A stretch of 50,998 nucleotides of DNA from DATLYB01 sp964502525 (GTDB lineage Bacteria > Bacteroidota > Bacteroidia > Chitinophagales > CAIOSU01). The DNA is taken from contig CAZCXH010000014.1 in the NCBI GenBank assembly GCA_964502525.1, forward strand, positions 1 through 50,998, in the 5' to 3' direction. The notes under the pieces were generated by a model. That model searched no databases. It was not told the origin of the DNA and was given only the letters and a program-made list of their open reading frames with translations. This document shows, piece by piece, positions 42,201-50,832 of this stretch. The position numbers and the translations under genes are program-made. The first letter of the stretch is position 1. Each line of letters begins with the position of its first letter.

Positions 42201-42329
42201 GCGTATTTTTTGTTCTCAAACTTACATGAATACCGCAAAATACACAGAAGCGGAATAAAAATCCAATCCGTCATACCTGGATCGCCTTACGTGCTCGAAG
42301 CACAATTGATTAGTTCAAATGTTCAAATT

Positions 42330-42483
42330 TAAAACCCACCGTCTTTGGCGGTGGTTATGTTCTTTCGGCTATGCCTTCCGCGCTGGCGCTTCCTTCATAC
42401 ACTGATGGAAGCGAGGGCTCGCGGGGAGAGTATCCTACTGGTGCTTGCATTTTAAATCCACGCGCTTTGCAGGTAGTGGTTTA
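42330..42483. repeat. paired hairpins in a spacer repeat
   Basis: CCACCGTCTTTGGCGGTGG (about 42336-42354) and the weaker CCACGCGCTTTGCAGGTAGTGG (about 42459-42480) flank ~100 bp. They look like degenerate copies of one hairpin. Such flanking hairpins recall REP/IS200-like elements, but no transposase or other gene was seen in 42201-42603. Confidence 0.4.
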
Positions 42484-42603
42484 AAGAAAGTTAACATTGT
42501 GGTGTACCTTCGGAATTTACCATTTTCCCCTGCAATTCCATATTTCCTTCTACTTTTGATGCCATTAGTACCTTGAGTATTATCTGCCCAATAATGGATA
42601 ATA

Positions 42604-43350
42604 ATGAATAAATCTTCGCAGGAATCTCCCTTGTACCTCATTTATCGCAGAGGCTATCAGGGCATTTATCCGCCTTTTCATAACCCCTCGGAATTTGAGT
42701 GGACAAGCGCTGTTGAGCAAAACTGGAGAGTGATACGCGATGAGCTTTTTGCCAGTCCCCAACTCAAGTCAATGAATGCCCCTCACATAAAAGGGGAGGA
42801 CGGTTGGAAGGGTTTATACTTGGTGAACTTCGGCTGGATGAAACACAACAACATCAAAAAATTTCCGGAAACAATGAAAATATTGTGCAACAATGTTCCT
42901 CATTTAACCTTCGCTGCATTCAGCGTGTTGGAACCCCGGGCTTCGCTGCTTCCCCATTATGGTGACACGAACACCATCATTCGCTGTGTGCTGGGTATTG
43001 AAGTGCCCGCTCCCGCTCCTGTTTGCGCCTTGCAGGTTGCAGATGAGGTGAAAAGCTGGGAGGAAGGCAAAGTCATCATGTTCAGTGAGTGTCATCTGCA
43101 CACGGCATGGAATCACAGCGGCAGGCGAAGGATTATCCTGTCATTCGATACCATGCGTCCTGAATTTGTTAATAAGAAGCGCATCATTTGCGCGCGGGTG
43201 CTGGCTGCTGAAACCATATTTTGCTTGAATAATGCCTTCAAATGGTTCTCGTTTTTATCAAAGCATTTATATTACCTTTTTTATTGGATGTTTGCGGCAG
43301 TTTGGTGGTTGTATTTGCCTTTGCAGCAAAAGCTGAAGGTTCTTCCCTGA
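42604..43350 (+). CDS. Asp/Asn beta-hydroxylase domain protein (LpxO-like)
   Basis: A 2-oxoglutarate/Fe(II) dioxygenase of the Asp_Arg_Hydrox family. The iron-site histidines lie in LLPHYGDTNTIIRCVLG (His118) and in SECHLHTAWNHSG (His165/171), with RRRIILSFDT binding 2-oxoglutarate. The C-terminal ~50 residues contain a hydrophobic segment (about 220-240), suggesting membrane association as in lipid A hydroxylase LpxO. It may hydroxylate a fatty acyl chain or a lipid-linked product of the neighbouring acyl-supply genes (inferred). A decayed copy is at 32440-32715. Confidence 0.85.
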   Translation: MNKSSQESPLYLIYRRGYQGIYPPFHNPSEFEWTSAVEQNWRVIRDELFASPQLKSMNAPHIKGEDGWKGLYLVNFGWMKHNNIKKFPETMKILCNNVPHLTFAAFSVLEPRASLLPHYGDTNTIIRCVLGIEVPAPAPVCALQVADEVKSWEEGKVIMFSECHLHTAWNHSGRRRIILSFDTMRPEFVNKKRIICARVLAAETIFCLNNAFKWFSFLSKHLYYLFYWMFAAVWWLYLPLQQKLKVLP

Positions 43351-43358
43351 AGTAAAAT

Positions 43359-45572
43359 TTATTGTTGGAAACTGAAGCGATTTGTTTTCAGCGGCTCAAT
43401 GGATACCGCTGTTTCCTTAATCAGGTAGGCTTTGCCCGCTTCTGCATTTTCAATTTTTTGCCGGATTCCGGTTGAGGGCCACCGGATTTCGATGGACTGA
43501 ATTTTTGTGGAAGCGCCTACTCCGATCACCTGCATAAACGGGGAGGCACCGAATGTGCCTCCGGTGGATACCGTACGGTAGATTTCCTTTGTACCCGCTT
43601 CCGTGAGAACCGTAATTTTTATTCTTGCCCCCGCTGCACTGCGATTTGATTTTTCTCCGACCAGCTTGAGCGCAATATAATGATTGCCTGATCCCGGATT
43701 TTCAAAACAGGCATTCCAGAAAAAATCGCTTTGATAGAAACCGCCAATGTTGATGTAAATGTCCTGGTCGCCATCATTATCCAAATCGGCAAAGGCAATG
43801 CCGTGCCCTTTTTGCAAATGTCCGGTACGGGTGTTGACGGTGACGTCTTCAAAATACCTTCCGCCAGCATTGCGGAACATCAGGTTGGGGAATAAAGACT
43901 TGAAATCAGGGTTGCCGGTTCCTGCATAAAAATCCAGCCAACCGTCATTGTCAATATCGCCATAATTCAGCCCCATGGAAAATATCGTTCTGCTCAATCC
44001 ATAATCCTGCGCCATGTCTTTGAAGGTGCCGTTTTTTTGATTGATGTATAACGCGGGAGGAAAGGACGAAGGCCTGCCCTTGTATTCATCAAACAGGTTA
44101 ATGCCGTTGTTGTCCCAGCCGAACGCTGACACGAAAAGGTCCTCCCACCCGTCATTATTGATGTCGCAGGCAAATGCCGGGAAGCTTGCAAGGGGCAACT
44201 CAACGTCCGCTTGCTTAGTGACATCGGTGAATGTAATCATCCCGCTTTCATCCTTGCCTTTGTTTTTGAAAAGAATATTCGGCTGAAGATAGTTGGAAAG
44301 ATAAAGGTCCTGCCAGCCGTCATTGTTATAATCAAACCACAGCGCACCCTTTACAAATGCGCTCACCCTGATGCCGCTTTGCGCTGATACTTCGGTGAAG
44401 GTTTCATCACCGTTATTGATATACAACTCCGAAGGATGGGGTTGTGACGAATCGCTGGTTTCATTGCCGACAAAAACATCCATCCAGCCGTCATTGTTAA
44501 AATCGCCCCAGCAGGCGCTGTGGGTGGGATGAAGGGAAAAGAGGCCTGCTTTGTAAGTGATGTCGGTAAAAGTGCCGTTGCCATTGTTTTTCAGCAGCGA
44601 TTCGGGATAGTTTCCGTATCCTTCAAACCAACCGCCCCGGATCACATACAAATCTTCAAAACCGTCATTATTAAAATCAACATGAGTGCAGTTAATCCCA
44701 CCGGTGATTCCTGTAAGGCCGCTAGCTTCAGTATGGTCGCTGAAAGTGCCGTCCCCGTTGTTTTGAAAAATGGCGATGTTATCTTTTAGTTTGCACGAAG
44801 TGACCACTACATCGAGTAAGCCGTCATTATTAAAATCATCAATGGCTGTGCCGCCTGCGTGGCGCGTGATGATGAGGTTTGAGGCATTTGCCACGTCTCT
44901 GAAAGATTTTATTCCGATCGGGCTTTTGAACTTCTCAAGATCAATCCTCCATAATTCGCGGATGGATTCGGGTTTCCTGCCCAGGGCTGCAGCGGCAACG
45001 TTCAGCAGCCACTTGGCTTCAAAATCATCAGGAGATTCACGAAGAAATTTTTCAAGTACAGTAATGCTGCGAACAGCCCCGGTTGAATCAGCATGATAGG
45101 ATGCCGCATTGAATGGGATGATGCACGAACTTTCGTTGTGATTGTGAATGCAGTTTACCTGCTCCGACATTCTGAAATATGCGATGGCGAGCATTTTTTG
45201 AATGGCGGCAGTCTCCTCTTTGCCCGCTGCTATTTCTCCTTTTTCAATTTTTTCCAATATCATCAGATAATGATTTGCTGCTTCGCCTGATTTTCCCACG
45301 GTAAGCAGTTGCTCCGCATAACTCGCGTTACAATTAAAATCATTTTCATTACCCGGTATTTGAAGTTGGGCTTCAAAAAATGCTGCACCTTCTTCATCAA
45401 GACTCAGGTTGTAAGGGAAAGTGGCGGTGTCAGCCATCAGCGCAAGCAATGCTTTTATATTGCTTGGATGTGATTCACCGCCAACGGCAACCTTCAGAAG
45501 CGGTGATTGCCCTTGCTGACAGGCCGTAAGGAACAGCAAGAGGAGAATAGTAACTAAATGGAGTTTTCCCAT
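43359..45572 (-). CDS. FG-GAP/ASPIC-UnbV domain lipoprotein
   Basis: A 737-residue exported lipoprotein: signal MGKLHLVTILLLLFLTAC with Cys18. Residues ~30-220 are helical (TPR-like). Then about seven FG-GAP/VCBS blades follow, each with a calcium-binding loop such as DFNNDGLLD, DFNNDGFED, DYNNDGWQD, DINNDGWED, DIDNDGWLD and DLDNDGDQD. The ASPIC/UnbV domain ends the chain (GARIKITVL, SIEIRWPSTG). It is expected on the outer surface, where such propellers bind proteins or sugars. It faces away from the larger paralogue at 45822, sharing the spacer. Confidence 0.88.
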   Translation of the reverse strand: MGKLHLVTILLLLFLTACQQGQSPLLKVAVGGESHPSNIKALLALMADTATFPYNLSLDEEGAAFFEAQLQIPGNENDFNCNASYAEQLLTVGKSGEAANHYLMILEKIEKGEIAAGKEETAAIQKMLAIAYFRMSEQVNCIHNHNESSCIIPFNAASYHADSTGAVRSITVLEKFLRESPDDFEAKWLLNVAAAALGRKPESIRELWRIDLEKFKSPIGIKSFRDVANASNLIITRHAGGTAIDDFNNDGLLDVVVTSCKLKDNIAIFQNNGDGTFSDHTEASGLTGITGGINCTHVDFNNDGFEDLYVIRGGWFEGYGNYPESLLKNNGNGTFTDITYKAGLFSLHPTHSACWGDFNNDGWMDVFVGNETSDSSQPHPSELYINNGDETFTEVSAQSGIRVSAFVKGALWFDYNNDGWQDLYLSNYLQPNILFKNKGKDESGMITFTDVTKQADVELPLASFPAFACDINNDGWEDLFVSAFGWDNNGINLFDEYKGRPSSFPPALYINQKNGTFKDMAQDYGLSRTIFSMGLNYGDIDNDGWLDFYAGTGNPDFKSLFPNLMFRNAGGRYFEDVTVNTRTGHLQKGHGIAFADLDNDGDQDIYINIGGFYQSDFFWNACFENPGSGNHYIALKLVGEKSNRSAAGARIKITVLTEAGTKEIYRTVSTGGTFGASPFMQVIGVGASTKIQSIEIRWPSTGIRQKIENAEAGKAYLIKETAVSIEPLKTNRFSFQQ

Positions 45573-45594
45573 TACTGCTTTGAAATTGTCCGCC

Positions 45595-45639
45595 TTACCT
45601 AATTGTTTTTAGTAACGGGTTATGTAACTTATTAGGTAA
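45595..45639. promoter_or_regulatory. inverted repeat in divergent promoter region
   Basis: TTACCTAAT (45595-45603) and ATTAGGTAA (45631-45639) are perfect 9-bp complements around a 27-bp spacer, in the 249-bp gap between the two divergent FG-GAP genes. It could be an operator for both genes or a transcript hairpin. No promoter boxes could be assigned. Confidence 0.35.
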
Positions 45640-45821
45640 AAAAACATAGGGTTAAGCACTTGTAAATAAAAGCTATAAGAATCTGGAGGAGATGAAAATG
45701 AAATTAAAATACTGTTAAAGCTACATTCAATGATCTGGCAGGTTGGTGACAGGTTTTAACAAGGACATCGCCTGCGTTGGTAAAACTTGATTCTAACTTT
45801 ATTATACATAACTTTATCCCA

Positions 45822-48800
45822 ATGACTCAACGCATTCATCACCGGCTATCGCTTCTGTTCGTTTTGTTGCTGGTTGCATCTTGCAAACAAAAGCAGCCTA
45901 CTCCTGAAAATGTTGAACCCCCTCAGCCTACATTACTCCAATTGCTGCTATCCGACAGTACCGGCATAACCTTTGGCAATTTTGTAAACGACACGGGTAA
46001 ATACAATTTCTTTTCAATGACCAATATTTACAACGGGGGTGGTGTAGCCATTGGCGATGTGAACAATGACGGGCTGCAGGATGTATTTTTCACTGCGAAC
46101 CAACTCAATAGTCGTTTATACTTAAATCTTGGGAAGTTTCATTTTGAAGATATCACAGAAAGTGCGGGTATAGATACCCGAGGCGGATGGACCACGGCTC
46201 CTATCATGGCGGATGTGAATGGTGATGGGTTCATTGATATTTATATCTGCCGCGGGGGAATTGAGCCTGCCAACGAGACCCGCAACATGCTTTTCATCAA
46301 TAAGGGAAATCTTACCTTTCAGGAGCAGGCTAAAGAGTACGGTATTGATGACGCAGGGCTTACCACCTCCGCCTCATTCTTCGATTATGATCATGATGGC
46401 GATCTCGACCTGTACACCCTTAATTATCCTGTTTTCGACAATTCCGATCCTAATAATTTTTTCTTCTATAGTACTACCCCTGATGATTCTCTTGTCAGTG
46501 ATAAACTTTTTGAAAATATCAATGGAACATTCTTCAATGTTTCTGAAATCGCGGGATTACCGATTGAAAAAGGCTCCGGCCTGGGATTGGTTGTAACGGA
46601 TATCAACCAGGATGGATGGCAGGATATTTATGTCGGCAATGACTGGGTGATGAATGATTACGTGTACATAAATCAAAAAAATAAAACATTTATTAACCAA
46701 AACAAACAACTTCTTGCAAAAAATACTTTCTTTAGCATGGGAGCAGATGTTGCGGATGTGAACAACGATGCACTGCCCGACATCTTTACTGCAGATATGG
46801 CTCCTGCCAGCCATTATCGAAGAAAAGTTCTGGTAAATCAGGCTCCTATTGATTATTATTTTCTGGAAGGAAAATATGACCAGATCATGCAATATAGCCG
46901 AAATACATTCGAATTAAATAAAGGGAATGGCTTTTTTGAAGTAGGTGAATTTGCGGGCATTGCAAAAACTGATTGGACATGGAGCACCTTTTTCTGTGAC
47001 TTTGACAATGACGGTCTGAAAGACCTCTTTATGGCCAACGGAATGAAACGTAATATGGGTCACATGGATCATGAAAAAATGATGTACACAGAAGGGGAAA
47101 AGCCGGAATACAGGCACAACCGTAAGTCCCTTGTAGAAAAGATGCCCCGTTATCTTCTTCCCAATTTCATTTTCAAAAACAAAACCGGCTATTTCTTTAC
47201 CGAAGCCATGCGGCAATGGGGCATTGACCAATTGGTAAACACCCAAGGCGCTGCCTATGCCGACCTCAATAATGATGGCAGCGTGGATCTGATACTGAAC
47301 AATGCCGACACAGTCGCATTTATTTACCAGAATACTTCCTTTGAAGGGGGAAACACAAACCACTACCTGCGCATCGCAATTAAAGGCAAGGGCAAAAACA
47401 CGATCGGCTTGGGAACCAAAGCATGGCTTTACAATGACAGCAAGGTGCAATATGCCGAGCTTAGCAATGCGCGCGGCTTCCAGTCATCATCAGAGCCGGT
47501 GCTTCATTTCGGCACCGGCAGCGATACGCTTATTGACAGCATCATCGTGGTATATCCTTCATTCAAATACACCGTGTTGCGCGGGGTGAAGTCAAACCAG
47601 AAGCTTATCCTGGCAGAAAAAGATGCAGAAGGCAGCAAGTATGATTATGCCAAACGCGAAACCTTGCATCAGTTATTCATCTCTCAACCCCAAAACATTA
47701 TTCCGGCTTTCGTCCACCGGGAAAGTGACTTCAACGATTTCAAGCGTGACAAGCTTATTCCCCGGATGTTCTCAAAAGAAGGTCCTTCTCTTGCTACTGG
47801 AGATTTGAATGGCGACAGGTTGGAAGATTTTTTTGCGGGTGGTGCAGCAGGGCAAAGCGGGGCAGTGTACCTGCAGCAACAGAATGGCACATTTGTCATG
47901 GCGCCCCGGCAATCCTTCAGGGATCTCACAAGCGACTCGGCATTCGAAGATGTTGGCGCCCTCATTGCCGACTTGAATAATGATGGAAAAAATGATTTGT
48001 ATATCGTAAGCGGGAGCAATGAATTTCCTTTCAACTCACCTCTGTATCAGGACAGGATATATCTTAATGATGGCACAGGGCAACTGGAGCGGTGCCCGGA
48101 TTGCCTCCCGCAAATGAATGGCAGCAAAAGCTGTGCAGCAGCGAATGACTTTGACAGGGATGGAGATCTTGACCTATTCGTTGGAGGAAGAACCGTACCC
48201 CTTAGCTACGGAATGATCCCTCCAAGCTACTTTCTTCGTAATGAGGGAGGAAGGTTCTTTGACGCAACTCCTGAAATCCTGAGAAATATCGGAATGGTCA
48301 CAGACGCCCAATGGGTGGATGTGGATAATGACCACAACGCGGAACTGGTGCTTTGCGGTGACTGGATGCCCGTCTCCATTTTTAAATACTCAAACAGCGA
48401 ATTTCAAAACATCACTGCCTCTGCAGGCTTGCAGAATTTTACCGGCTGGTGGAACTGCATTGCATCCGGAGATTTTGACAATGATGGCGACATAGATTTT
48501 GCCTGCGGTAACTGGGGGTTGAATTCCATCCTGAAAGCCAGCGAAGAACAGCCGCTAACCCTTGTGGTGAATGATTTTGATGAAAATGGCTCCGTTGATC
48601 CCATTCTGTGCTGTTTCCTGGAAGGAGTGAACGGCACCTTTGCGGGCAGGGATCTGATCTGCCGCAGCATGCCTAAATACTTCAATAAGTTTCACACCTA
48701 CGAGTCATTTGCGCGCGCCAAAGTGGAAGATATGTTCTCAAAAGAGCTTTATGATAAAGCGGAGAAGCTCTATGCACGTGAAATGCGCACCAGTCTTTTC

Positions 48801-49157
48801 ATCAACGATGGCAGGGGAAAGTTTCTAATGAAGCCACTGCCGGACGAGTGCCAGTTCGCTCCGGTGAATAAAATACTTGCTCATGATTTTAACGGTGACG
48901 GTAATGCTGATCTGCTGCTGCTGGGCAACACCAATCAGAATTATTACGAGCAGGGCGACATTGATGCCCTGCAAGGTGCATTGCTGAATGGAGATGGCAA
49001 GGGAAATTTTTCTGTTGTTCCCTACCGCGAGTGCGGATTGAATATCCGCAAGTTTGTCAGAAGCGCGGCCATCATCAACAACTCAAACCTTTTAGTCGGC
49101 TGCAATGATGATACGTTGAGGCGGTATGGATTGAAGATTCCTTCATTTCCGCAATAA
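45822..49157 (+). CDS. large FG-GAP/ASPIC-UnbV lipoprotein
   Basis: The 1111-residue reading from ATG 45822 has a signal ending LLLVASC, an exact lipobox; the frame also opens at TTG 45777 but that part is not signal-like. A first FG-GAP propeller (about 50-510) shows DVNNDGLQD, DVNGDGFID, DYDHDGDLD, DINQDGWQD and others. An ASPIC/UnbV domain comes next (about 530-610: NARGFQSSSEPVLHFG), then a second FG-GAP propeller (DLNGDRLED, DLNNDGKND, DFDRDGDLD, DFNGDGNAD). It is probably a surface-exposed binding or scaffold protein. The haloperoxidase-like gene is convergent, 5 bp away. Confidence 0.9.
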   Translation: MTQRIHHRLSLLFVLLLVASCKQKQPTPENVEPPQPTLLQLLLSDSTGITFGNFVNDTGKYNFFSMTNIYNGGGVAIGDVNNDGLQDVFFTANQLNSRLYLNLGKFHFEDITESAGIDTRGGWTTAPIMADVNGDGFIDIYICRGGIEPANETRNMLFINKGNLTFQEQAKEYGIDDAGLTTSASFFDYDHDGDLDLYTLNYPVFDNSDPNNFFFYSTTPDDSLVSDKLFENINGTFFNVSEIAGLPIEKGSGLGLVVTDINQDGWQDIYVGNDWVMNDYVYINQKNKTFINQNKQLLAKNTFFSMGADVADVNNDALPDIFTADMAPASHYRRKVLVNQAPIDYYFLEGKYDQIMQYSRNTFELNKGNGFFEVGEFAGIAKTDWTWSTFFCDFDNDGLKDLFMANGMKRNMGHMDHEKMMYTEGEKPEYRHNRKSLVEKMPRYLLPNFIFKNKTGYFFTEAMRQWGIDQLVNTQGAAYADLNNDGSVDLILNNADTVAFIYQNTSFEGGNTNHYLRIAIKGKGKNTIGLGTKAWLYNDSKVQYAELSNARGFQSSSEPVLHFGTGSDTLIDSIIVVYPSFKYTVLRGVKSNQKLILAEKDAEGSKYDYAKRETLHQLFISQPQNIIPAFVHRESDFNDFKRDKLIPRMFSKEGPSLATGDLNGDRLEDFFAGGAAGQSGAVYLQQQNGTFVMAPRQSFRDLTSDSAFEDVGALIADLNNDGKNDLYIVSGSNEFPFNSPLYQDRIYLNDGTGQLERCPDCLPQMNGSKSCAAANDFDRDGDLDLFVGGRTVPLSYGMIPPSYFLRNEGGRFFDATPEILRNIGMVTDAQWVDVDNDHNAELVLCGDWMPVSIFKYSNSEFQNITASAGLQNFTGWWNCIASGDFDNDGDIDFACGNWGLNSILKASEEQPLTLVVNDFDENGSVDPILCCFLEGVNGTFAGRDLICRSMPKYFNKFHTYESFARAKVEDMFSKELYDKAEKLYAREMRTSLFINDGRGKFLMKPLPDECQFAPVNKILAHDFNGDGNADLLLLGNTNQNYYEQGDIDALQGALLNGDGKGNFSVVPYRECGLNIRKFVRSAAIINNSNLLVGCNDDTLRRYGLKIPSFPQ

Positions 49158-49162
49158 AGGAA

Positions 49163-50497
49163 TCAATGTGTCTTCACCTTTGAAATGAATAGCTCCGCCA
49201 CTTGGTCGCCCTGCTTTTTGCCATCCTCAATCGAGAACATGTAGTGGATGCCCCCGAAAAGCCTGCTTACCGCAGCCTCATCTGAGGCTGCGATGAACGA
49301 GTTAAAAGAACGGGGAGCTTTGCCAAACGGGACCTCTACCGAGTCCGTGTAGGCGAAGTTGTCGCCAAAATAATCCGTCAATACAACTGCAGCGGCCTTA
49401 GAAATGACGCTGTGCCCGCTGGTGTACTCAGGGAAGGGGGGAGTTTCAAGCAAAGGATTCCATTCATGGTCAATATAACGGTTGATATAGGTGACCGGGC
49501 GAATGAGATTATAGTAATACTTCGTTTCCCAGCAGCTTAAAAAAGCATCGGACAGGATAATTGCAACACGCGAGTACGCTTCGCATGACTGCTTCAATCC
49601 CAGATTTTTTTTCCTGCAAGCAATTTGAGTTATTCCTATCCAATGGGCACCGGGAGAAATTTGACGCTTAAAATAAGACACATGCCCCTTCCTGACCAGC
49701 ACAAACGGATTACAGTCCCAGAAGCTGGCGACTGCGGTATCGTGCATCATCAGTTGTCCTTTTGCATCATACACTTTCATAACCTCATCATAAAATACCG
49801 AACCTTTTTCTTTGCTAAAGGGAGGATGCGGCTGCGGACGGAATTGAGATGATGTATCCATGATAAATGGACGGATATAGCCCCAATAAGGCTCAATCGC
49901 TTCCATGAACTGGGCCGGAGTGGGTTCCCAGCTCCAATCCTGTTTTTTCAGCACGTAGAATCCCATCTTGCGTGTTTCCCCATAGTGGTCGCCAGCAGAC
50001 CATTTTACGATCGCTGACGCTATAGAATCTCCAAACGCAACAGAACTTTCAACCTGTTCCTTTGAGTAAAACCTAGCCAGCGTGTCGAGCAACGAGCGCT
50101 CAATGCTATCCATCATGTAATCACGGTAGGTGAAGGTAACGGCAGTTCTGCAAAAAGCCCTGGCCACGCCAATTTCCGGGATGTAATTTTTATCGTTGGG
50201 GACAGGAATGCCGTTTAAGTCGTTTAACTGGCCATTATACGAAATGAAGCTGCTGTCACCTGCAATGGAGGCCTCGTATGCCGCAATGTTGGAATACGCA
50301 AACAAGCGGCTGATAACCGGGGGCGTGAATCCATCATGAATACTCGCTTCAGCCAACCTATTATTGAGTTGATGGATAAGCCAGGCGAAATTTGTGCTTT
50401 GAGATTCGACTGTTTTTTTGTGATTGCAGCCATTCGAGGAAAGAGCGACCGCAACGGTAAAAAGTAACCTTAAGAAACTGCTTTTTTCAAAGTGCAT
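49163..50497 (-). CDS. PAP2/vanadium haloperoxidase-like lipoprotein
   Basis: The mature protein follows a signal with SSNGC as lipobox (ATG 50497; further readings start at 50509 and 50554). The PAP2 motifs are KYYYNLIRPVTYI (K-x6-RP), EYTSGHSVIS, and SRLFGGIHYMF (SR-x5-H). The Asp usually following the last His by four is Ser here. The sequence resembles Bacteroidota proteins annotated as vanadium-dependent haloperoxidases; real halogenation is unproven, and acid phosphatase activity is an alternative. It is convergent with the FG-GAP gene next door, a pairing I recall in other Bacteroidota genomes. Confidence 0.85.
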   Translation of the reverse strand: MHFEKSSFLRLLFTVAVALSSNGCNHKKTVESQSTNFAWLIHQLNNRLAEASIHDGFTPPVISRLFAYSNIAAYEASIAGDSSFISYNGQLNDLNGIPVPNDKNYIPEIGVARAFCRTAVTFTYRDYMMDSIERSLLDTLARFYSKEQVESSVAFGDSIASAIVKWSAGDHYGETRKMGFYVLKKQDWSWEPTPAQFMEAIEPYWGYIRPFIMDTSSQFRPQPHPPFSKEKGSVFYDEVMKVYDAKGQLMMHDTAVASFWDCNPFVLVRKGHVSYFKRQISPGAHWIGITQIACRKKNLGLKQSCEAYSRVAIILSDAFLSCWETKYYYNLIRPVTYINRYIDHEWNPLLETPPFPEYTSGHSVISKAAAVVLTDYFGDNFAYTDSVEVPFGKAPRSFNSFIAASDEAAVSRLFGGIHYMFSIEDGKKQGDQVAELFISKVKTH

Positions 50498-50538
50498 GAC
50501 AGAATACATTTTCCACTTAAAATTAACTAAACCAAATT

Positions 50539-50832
50539 TTAAAAACAACGACACCTGTGAAGGAATGAAAATTTTTCATCACCTTCTTTCATTATTATTT
50601 CATCTGGCTGATCACGCAATAATAATTTTCTCAACCGTGCAGTTTGATTTTCAAAATCCTGTTTGTCGCACTTGCCAATGATAAAATCACCTTCTGTCCT
50701 CAGTTCTTTAAACGATCGGTAATCAGGTTTTCGTCCCGAGTACTCGGGATGTACTGAGTGGTTTCCGATGGTACCTGCCCGTCTGCAGGCGGGTATCCTC
50801 CGAAGGAACCCGGGGTCCTTCGGGCCGGTCAC
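50539..50832 (-). CDS. uncertain reading beside palindromic repeats
   Basis: A 97-residue frame whose first ~40 residues are translated palindrome DNA. The later part (FIIGKCDKQDFENQTARLRKLL) is charged, helix-like and protein-like. I recognise no family. It may be the tail of a decayed gene entered by the repeats. Existence is weakly supported. Confidence 0.25.
   Translation of the reverse strand: MTGPKDPGFLRRIPACRRAGTIGNHSVHPEYSGRKPDYRSFKELRTEGDFIIGKCDKQDFENQTARLRKLLLRDQPDEIIMKEGDEKFSFLHRCRCF
50734..50823. repeat. cluster of three palindromes at the contig end
   Basis: TCCCGAGTACTCGGGA (50734-50749) is a perfect 16-bp palindrome. The hairpin around CCCGTCTGCAGGCGGG (about 50778-50793) and the pair CCGAAGGA (50800-50807) / TCCTTCGG (50816-50823) follow. 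It looks like a REP-type repeat cluster. The remaining 50833-50998 shows no gene. Confidence 0.55.
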
